Assembly (NCBI GenBank): GCA_031278495.1
Contig: JAITKG010000044.1
Location: 1-7,720 of the forward strand
Source: Prevotellaceae bacterium
GTDB taxonomy: Bacteria; Bacteroidota; Bacteroidia; Bacteroidales; UBA932
Length of the DNA: 7,720 bases
Direction: 5' to 3'
Shown: positions 1 to 4,162 of the stretch, in pieces
Position numbering within the stretch: the stretch's first letter is position 1
Layout: each line of letters starts with the position of its first letter
The notes under the pieces: generated by a model
The model's database searches: none
Seen by the model: only the letters and a program-made list of their open reading frames with translations
Told to the model about the DNA's origin: nothing
Made by a program: the position numbers and the translations under genes

Positions 1-27
1 TATAAAAAGTAAACCGTTTTTTTTCAT
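1..27 (-). CDS. N-terminus of a probable exported protein, cut by the window edge
   Basis: Reading leftward from the ATG at 27-25, the nine codons in the window give MKKNGLLFI. That is a typical start of a signal peptide: two lysines followed by the beginning of a hydrophobic stretch. The start is chosen because a well-formed promoter lies just upstream (54-85), implying a leader of about 20 bases, and because the other nearby ATG (38-36) hits a stop after three codons. Too little is present to name a family. The gene would diverge from the small-RNA unit at 203-316. The call rests on the promoter and start context, so it is moderate at best. Confidence 0.42.
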
Positions 28-53
28 CAGTTTTTCATTTTTATTTTAGCTGA

Positions 54-85
54 CAAAGTTATGGATAGCTTGTCGGGCAAGCAAT
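54..85 (-). promoter_or_regulatory. Bacteroidota-type promoter for the leftward partial gene
   Basis: On the minus strand the sequence reads ATTG (85-82), 20 bases, then TAACTTTG (61-54). This fits the Bacteroidota primary sigma-factor consensus of a -33 TTTG and a -7 TAnnTTTG about 20 bases apart, with one mismatch in the -33 box. Transcription would begin near position 47, about 20 bases before the ATG at 27. A GCTTG/CAAGC inverted repeat (68-72 and 78-82) lies between and partly over the two boxes and could be an operator, but this is not supported further. Confidence 0.5.
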
Positions 86-202
86 ACCTAATTATTGCGA
101 TAATCATAATGATCACTCCTTAGAAATAGGTAGGGTTGTACGAATTGGATAAAAAGAACAGATGAAACGAAGAAAAAAACACAATAGATGAAAAATTATT
201 CG

Positions 203-210
203 TACCTTTG
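203..210 (+). promoter_or_regulatory. -7 box of the candidate small-RNA promoter
   Basis: TACCTTTG is an exact match to the Bacteroidota TAnnTTTG -7 element. No clear TTG is found 17-23 bases upstream, so the -33 element is weak or absent, which is common in this phylum. Initiation is expected near 215-218, just before the first base of the structured region at 221. Confidence 0.5.
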
Positions 211-215
211 CATCG

Positions 216-316
216 AATTCAAGGATTACCTGATATTCATCAGGTACTCTACTAACCAATCCTTTCATTCATAACTTTGTTCACGACCCCTGCCCTTCGG
301 GCGGGGGTTTCCTTTT
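216..316 (+). ncRNA. Candidate independent small RNA of about 100 nt
   Basis: Between an exact TAnnTTTG box and a strong intrinsic terminator there is nested secondary structure. AAGGATT (221-227) pairs perfectly with AATCCTT (258-264) and encloses a perfect seven-pair hairpin, ACCTGAT (228-234) with ATCAGGT (239-245), leaving a 12-base bulge (246-257) on the 3' side. The terminator hairpin follows at 286-308. No rightward gene lies downstream, since trkH points toward it, so this is not a 5' leader or attenuator. A short reading frame (188-274, 28 codons) starts upstream of the promoter box and cannot be translated from this transcript. Bacteroidales are known to carry orphan structured RNAs with this promoter-stem-terminator layout, for example the Bacteroidales-1 motif, but I cannot confirm membership. 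The 5' end is estimated. Confidence 0.5.
286..316 (+). terminator. Strong rho-independent terminator of the candidate small RNA
   Basis: A ten-pair GC-rich stem, 286-295 with 299-308 (one T-G wobble), closes a TTC loop and runs into a T-rich tail at 308-316 (TTTCCTTTT). On the opposite strand the hairpin is followed by non-T sequence, so it terminates rightward transcription only. Confidence 0.78.
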
Positions 317-485
317 GGATACGCTACCATGCTTGAAAGATGATGTGAAGATGTGATGGCCAGTCTTCATTATCCACGCTCTGCGCTCAATTAAACAATA
401 CCGCCTGTTTATAGCATGGGTGTGAGAATGCTCACGCCGGTGCGGCAATTCATACAGGAGGATGCGGGGCTTCGCCCCGTGCGCC
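317..485. other. Gene-free spacer between the small-RNA terminator and the trkH stop, with two hairpins
   Basis: No supported gene is present. Two inverted repeats lie in what would be the trkH 3' untranslated region. One is an eight-pair stem at 419-438 with an AATG loop and one wobble. The other is a perfect six-pair stem, CGGGGC (465-470) with GCCCCG (474-479) around a TTC loop, 7-21 bases past the trkH stop. In the trkH direction neither is followed by a run of T, so neither is a textbook terminator. They may protect the mRNA 3' end. Confidence 0.45.
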
Positions 486-1928
486 TTACCGCCAACTTTT
501 CACAAAGAGGAAGAGGAGCAGGGCGTAAATTTCCAAACGTCCGAGCAACATTTCGAATGTTAAAACCAGCTTGCCGAGCGCATGAATGCTGTCATAATTC
601 CCGAATGACCCTGTCTCGCCGAAGCCGGGTCCCACATTACCCATACAGGCTGCCGAAGCCGAAAAACTGGTGGACAAATCAACGCCCAAAAGCGACAGCG
701 CTATTGCGCCAAGGAAGACTACTATTATATAAGTGATGATGAATTGCAACACCGTATACACTGTGTCGTTGTCAAGCGTATTGCCTCCTACGCGGGTTGG
801 CACTACGGCATTTGGATGTTGCTGTTTGCGGATATGTCCTCGAATAGACCAAAAAAGAATTTGTATCCGGTCGGCTTTGATACCGCCGGAAGTAGAGCCT
901 GCACAAGCGCACTGGAGCGTGAAATAAATTAGCAGCAATATCGAAAAGGCAGGCCATAACGTAGTGTCGGCGGTGGCGAATCCGCTGGTAGTGCCAATGG
1001 ACAGTACTTGAAAACTCCCGTAGCGGAAAGCGTCGAAGAGGTTGTCGTAGGTACGGGAAAAGTATAAATTGAGGGACACAAAAACAGCGCCCACGAGCAT
1101 CGTCGTCAAATAAAAACGCACGGCGGGTGATTTCCACAATGGACGGGCATTGCCGGTAAACGCCATGAACAGTAATCCGAAGTGCATCCCGGAAATAATC
1201 ATAAAGACGGCTAAAATGAGTTCTATCCATCCGTTGTGAAAGGCGAAAATACTGGCGTCGCGCGTACTGAAGCCGCCGGTAGCAATGGTGCTGAAGGCAT
1301 GGTTCACGGCGTCGAACCAATCCATGCCGGCAATCATTAACAAGCCGCACAGCAATACCGTCAATCCAATAAACATAATGCAGATAACGCGCGCCGTCTG
1401 TTGCACACGGAATTTGAAATTGCCTTTGGACAGGGTGGATATTTCTACTTTTGCCAGGCGTATTTTCAGGTTATGCATGGTAGGCAAGACCAACACCAGC
1501 ATCACCACTACCCCCAAACCGCCAATCCAGTGCGTTGCTGAACGCCAGAAAAGCAGCCCTTCCGGCAACTGTTCGATATAGTTCAACACGGTGGCGCCGG
1601 TGGTGGTATATCCCGACACGCTTTCGAACCATGCGTTGATGAAAGTAAATTCGCCTCCCCAAAACAAATAGGGCAACATGCCGAAAGTGCAGCTCATAAT
1701 CCATGAAAATGCCAGGATACCTATTCCTTCTTTGGCAGTGAGGTCTTCTACCGGCTTCACAAAGGGCAAGGGAAATCCGCCGGCAATGGCGGTAATGGCG
1801 GCGCTTGTAATTAACACCCAAAGTCCTTCGCCCCCCTGCAACAGGGAAATAGCCGCCGCCGCCAGCATAAAGGCAGCGTTCAGCAACAGCACGAAGCCGG
1901 TGTAACGTACAATTATAGGAAATCGCAT
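486..1928 (-). CDS. trkH: TrkH-family K+ uptake channel subunit
   Basis: This 480-residue inner-membrane protein forms the K+ translocating pore of a Trk/Ktr-type system, normally gated by a cytoplasmic TrkA (RCK) partner. All four pore loops of the SKT superfamily are visible: TTTGAT at 108-113, ATGGFS at 216-221, GTTSGF at 312-317 and GNVGPGFG at 430-437. The family signature GSTSGGIKADR lies at 344-354 and HWIGGLG at 133-139. Hydrophobic segments occur throughout, the first near residues 8-30 and the last near 463-476, and the length is normal for TrkH. The ATG overlaps the stop of the upstream OmpA-family gene by one base (TAATG), so translation is probably coupled and no separate promoter is expected. 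No trkA is present in this window, so it must be encoded elsewhere. Family assignment is secure; ion specificity is inferred from the family. Confidence 0.96.
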   Translation of the reverse strand: MRFPIIVRYTGFVLLLNAAFMLAAAAISLLQGGEGLWVLITSAAITAIAGGFPLPFVKPVEDLTAKEGIGILAFSWIMSCTFGMLPYLFWGGEFTFINAWFESVSGYTTTGATVLNYIEQLPEGLLFWRSATHWIGGLGVVVMLVLVLPTMHNLKIRLAKVEISTLSKGNFKFRVQQTARVICIMFIGLTVLLCGLLMIAGMDWFDAVNHAFSTIATGGFSTRDASIFAFHNGWIELILAVFMIISGMHFGLLFMAFTGNARPLWKSPAVRFYLTTMLVGAVFVSLNLYFSRTYDNLFDAFRYGSFQVLSIGTTSGFATADTTLWPAFSILLLIYFTLQCACAGSTSGGIKADRIQILFWSIRGHIRKQQHPNAVVPTRVGGNTLDNDTVYTVLQFIITYIIVVFLGAIALSLLGVDLSTSFSASAACMGNVGPGFGETGSFGNYDSIHALGKLVLTFEMLLGRLEIYALLLFLFVKSWR

Positions 1929-4066
1929 TATTTAACGATGGTTACCACCATCCGGCGGTTTTTCCGGCGACCTTCTTCCGTATTGTTGGAAGCTATCGGT
2001 TCCGTGTCGCCCATGCCGATAGTGGTTATCCGGTCGGCGCTGATACCTTTTTGTATTAAATAATTTTTTCCGGCAATAGCGCGGTTTTCCGAAAGTTCTT
2101 TTTTGGCGGAAAAGCCGGTGTTATCGGTATGTCCGGTAATGATTACATGCCAATCGGGATGACCTTTCAATAAAGTGCTTAACCGGTCTAACGATGGAGC
2201 GGGCGGCGTGAATGTAGCCTTGCCGGTTTCAAAATAGACGTCATTGAAAGCATTGTTTACTATTTTCTGTTCTTCGGATGTCAAGGGAATTTGTTTTTTC
2301 GAAGTTGTTTCCGTTGTTTCGTATGTATGCCCTTCGGGGCAACCGAAGTTCCATGCCACGCCGCGCAATTCAGGACATTTATCATCTTTATCCGGCACGC
2401 CGTCGCCATCCGTATCGGGGCAACCGCGCATTTCGACCGTCCCTGCATCCATAGGGCAATCATCCAGCTTGTCGATAATCCCGTCTTCGTCCGTGTCGGG
2501 GCAACCGTTGTATTCGGGTAATCCCGGTTCATCCGGGCAATTATCTTCCGCATCTATGATACCGTCGTTGTCGCGGTCGGGACAACCGCTCAAACTCAAT
2601 AATCCCGCTTCGTAGGGGCAACTGTCAATGTCGTCGGGAATACCGTCGCCGTCCGTATCGGGACATCCCTGCGTTCCCCAGCCGCCCCGCCGGTCGGCGC
2701 ACAAATCAAACGGATCGGATACGCCATCCCTGTCGCCGTCTTTCTTTACGGTTTTCAGGAAGGGGATTTTCACCATTACCGATACGTCCGAAGCTTTGGT
2801 AGTATTGGCAGCCAAGTTTGTGAACAGTGTTTGCGAACCTACCCAAAGCGGTCCCAGCCGAAGCATCATGCCTACATTTACATTGCTGTACTGGTCTACC
2901 TGTACCGGAATTCCCACGCCAAACCATGTGCGTTCATAACGTGGCGTCAAGGTATAGGCATTGCGGTAAAACGCGCTTCCCGAGCCGCGCGAAAAGCCAA
3001 CCAAAGCATGAAAATTCACGTAAAGCCCATTCCCTGCATTCCAATCAATGGCGGCATTTAAAGCCATCGGCAATTTCACCGAGTAGTCCGGAGCAGCCGG
3101 GACAGTAGTCATGCCGGCAAGCGCCCGTTCATACATATTATCCATTGTCAGGTCGTGAATATCCACCATGCTGTTGCCTGCAAAGTCATAATTATTGTTT
3201 GCCGCAGGATATTTCACGCTTGTGCCGAGATCCGACAAGGTTACCGATACTTTGAACAGGTATTTGTCCGGCAAGGGTTTGATTAAGCCGGTTTCGCCGT
3301 CCATATCATATTCGTAGCCATCGATGCCGGGACGGTATTCATAGACCAGCCCAACGTCTGCGCCAAACCCAAAAGCATTGCCCATCCTGAAATCCAGATA
3401 GCGGACGTTGTTTTCCGAGCGTCCGATTTGCCCGCCGGCATTATTCAGCTTAAAACCGGTGTTATCATAACTTGCCGTGCCGTCCGTAAAATTCATGTAG
3501 GACGACGAACCGCCGGCAGTCAATTTCAAAGAAACGCCTATTGACACCGAGTGTACGGCATTCTTCGGCGTAACCATCATGGCATACGAAGCAAACAATT
3601 CGGAAAGCGTATGGTATTGCGCATATAAATCATCCAGCGGAATACTGGCGGAATACCTGTTGCGGTAAATAGCGTCCAATAATTCCGCCGAAGCGTTGCC
3701 AATACTTCCGAAAGCGCGCGTGCGGAAACCAACGCTGACCGACTGGCGGGAAGTTATCCCTATCATGGCATGCAACAAATCGAGCTGCATGTAAGACGTA
3801 AGGTTATTTTTTTCCTGTAAGGAATAGGTATATTTATCCGGGTCAAAAGAAAACAGGTTGCCTGCATAGTTGCCGGCGATGCCTAAATAAAATCCGGCTG
3901 GCATAATATCTATAGTGTAACGGCTATCGACGATAGACGCCGGTTGTACGCCCAGCCCCGATACGCCGCTGTAAGGGCTGGTCGCAAAAGAACTGTACTG
4001 TGCAAAAACCGTTGTGCCTGCGAGAAATAAACAAGCTATAAGAAGTAAATGTCGTATCTTTTTCAT
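1928..4066 (-). CDS. DUF5723 / thrombospondin type 3 repeat / OmpA outer-membrane protein
   Basis: A 712-residue exported protein. The start at 4066 (MKKIRH) is chosen over the upstream ATG at 4135 because it gives a signal peptide (residues 1-22, cut FA/Q) and because a -7 box at 4103-4110 lies between the two. Residues about 30-435 are rich in alternating aromatic and small residues typical of an outer-membrane barrel and resemble DUF5723 (QPASIVDSRY at 41-50). Residues 444-578 are five thrombospondin type 3 calcium-binding repeats (DxDxDG type), each exactly 27 residues with two cysteines. Residues 610-711 are an OmpA C-terminal domain that binds peptidoglycan, with GHTDNTG at 645-651, LSENRA at 658-663 and RRKNRRM at 700-706; D648 and R662 match the diaminopimelate-binding pair. 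The likely role is anchoring the outer membrane to the wall, with the repeats spanning the periplasm. It is the first gene of an operon with trkH and diverges from the PCMD lipoprotein gene. The DUF5723 label is from memory of the family; the OmpA and repeat calls are firm. Confidence 0.93.
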   Translation of the reverse strand: MKKIRHLLLIACLFLAGTTVFAQYSSFATSPYSGVSGLGVQPASIVDSRYTIDIMPAGFYLGIAGNYAGNLFSFDPDKYTYSLQEKNNLTSYMQLDLLHAMIGITSRQSVSVGFRTRAFGSIGNASAELLDAIYRNRYSASIPLDDLYAQYHTLSELFASYAMMVTPKNAVHSVSIGVSLKLTAGGSSSYMNFTDGTASYDNTGFKLNNAGGQIGRSENNVRYLDFRMGNAFGFGADVGLVYEYRPGIDGYEYDMDGETGLIKPLPDKYLFKVSVTLSDLGTSVKYPAANNNYDFAGNSMVDIHDLTMDNMYERALAGMTTVPAAPDYSVKLPMALNAAIDWNAGNGLYVNFHALVGFSRGSGSAFYRNAYTLTPRYERTWFGVGIPVQVDQYSNVNVGMMLRLGPLWVGSQTLFTNLAANTTKASDVSVMVKIPFLKTVKKDGDRDGVSDPFDLCADRRGGWGTQGCPDTDGDGIPDDIDSCPYEAGLLSLSGCPDRDNDGIIDAEDNCPDEPGLPEYNGCPDTDEDGIIDKLDDCPMDAGTVEMRGCPDTDGDGVPDKDDKCPELRGVAWNFGCPEGHTYETTETTSKKQIPLTSEEQKIVNNAFNDVYFETGKATFTPPAPSLDRLSTLLKGHPDWHVIITGHTDNTGFSAKKELSENRAIAGKNYLIQKGISADRITTIGMGDTEPIASNNTEEGRRKNRRMVVTIVK
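2333..2737 (-). repeat. Five tandem 27-residue thrombospondin type 3 repeats (81-bp period)
   Basis: Within the OmpA-family gene, residues 444-470, 471-497, 498-524, 525-551 and 552-578 repeat without gaps. Each begins with an acidic D-x-D-G calcium loop, carries a cysteine at unit position 13, and ends in a GCP triplet followed by D or E. The paired cysteines (456/468, 483/495, 510/522, 537/549, 564/576) could form one disulfide per unit. Sequence between the cysteines varies, so the units are old rather than recently duplicated. Such repeats usually form a rigid calcium-stabilised rod. Confidence 0.93.
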
Positions 4067-4102
4067 ATTATCCAATGTCTTCTGAAAACATCTATTGATC
4101 GG

Positions 4103-4110
4103 CAAATATA
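4103..4110 (-). promoter_or_regulatory. -7 box for the OmpA-family gene and trkH operon
   Basis: On the minus strand this reads TATATTTG, an exact TAnnTTTG match. Initiation would fall near 4096, giving a leader of about 30 bases before the ATG at 4066. No convincing -33 TTTG is seen upstream. The box lies 12 bases from the oppositely directed box at 4123-4130, so the two promoters are back to back and probably interfere or share a regulator. Confidence 0.55.
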
Positions 4111-4118
4111 CAATTTTT

Positions 4119-4134
4119 TTTGTACATTTGTACA
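4119..4134. promoter_or_regulatory. Rightward -7 box embedded in a TGTACATTTGTACA palindrome; possible operator
   Basis: TACATTTG (4123-4130) is an exact TAnnTTTG box pointing toward the lipoprotein gene, with initiation expected near 4137, about 26 bases before the ATG at 4163. It sits inside TGTACA-TT-TGTACA (4121-4134), an imperfect dyad whose half-sites are themselves palindromic. The same bases can be read as two head-to-tail copies of TTTGTACA (4119-4126 and 4127-4134). A protein bound here would cover the rightward -7 box and lie just upstream of the leftward one. The promoter call is stronger than the operator call. Confidence 0.5.
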
Positions 4135-4162
4135 CATTCTCAAAAATAAAGGTTATAAAATT

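Noticed and set aside
221..264. tRNA or tRNA-like fold at the nested stems
   Set aside because: No acceptor stem, anticodon arm or GGTTCRA-type T-loop sequence is present.
188..274. A 28-codon reading frame starting at ATG 188 and ending at TAA 272-274
   Set aside because: The promoter box at 203-210 lies inside it, so the expected transcript lacks the start codon, and the region is better explained by RNA structure.
272..279. A second TAACTTTG match to the -7 consensus on the plus strand
   Set aside because: It sits seven bases before the terminator stem, has no -33 element and drives no gene; most likely coincidental.
286..308. Bidirectional terminator serving trkH as well
   Set aside because: On the minus strand the hairpin is followed by CGTGAACAAAG rather than a T-run.
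416..736. A rightward 106-codon frame overlapping the end of trkH
   Set aside because: It is antisense to a confidently identified gene, has a basic low-complexity translation without recognisable features, and no promoter.
772..1350. A 192-codon minus-strand frame inside trkH, which could suggest a frameshift
   Set aside because: trkH is intact in its own frame with all four filter motifs; the alternative frame gives an arginine-rich shadow product.
4067..4135. A longer N-terminus for the OmpA-family protein, starting at 4135
   Set aside because: It would bury the signal peptide behind 23 extra residues and start upstream of the likely transcription start near 4096.
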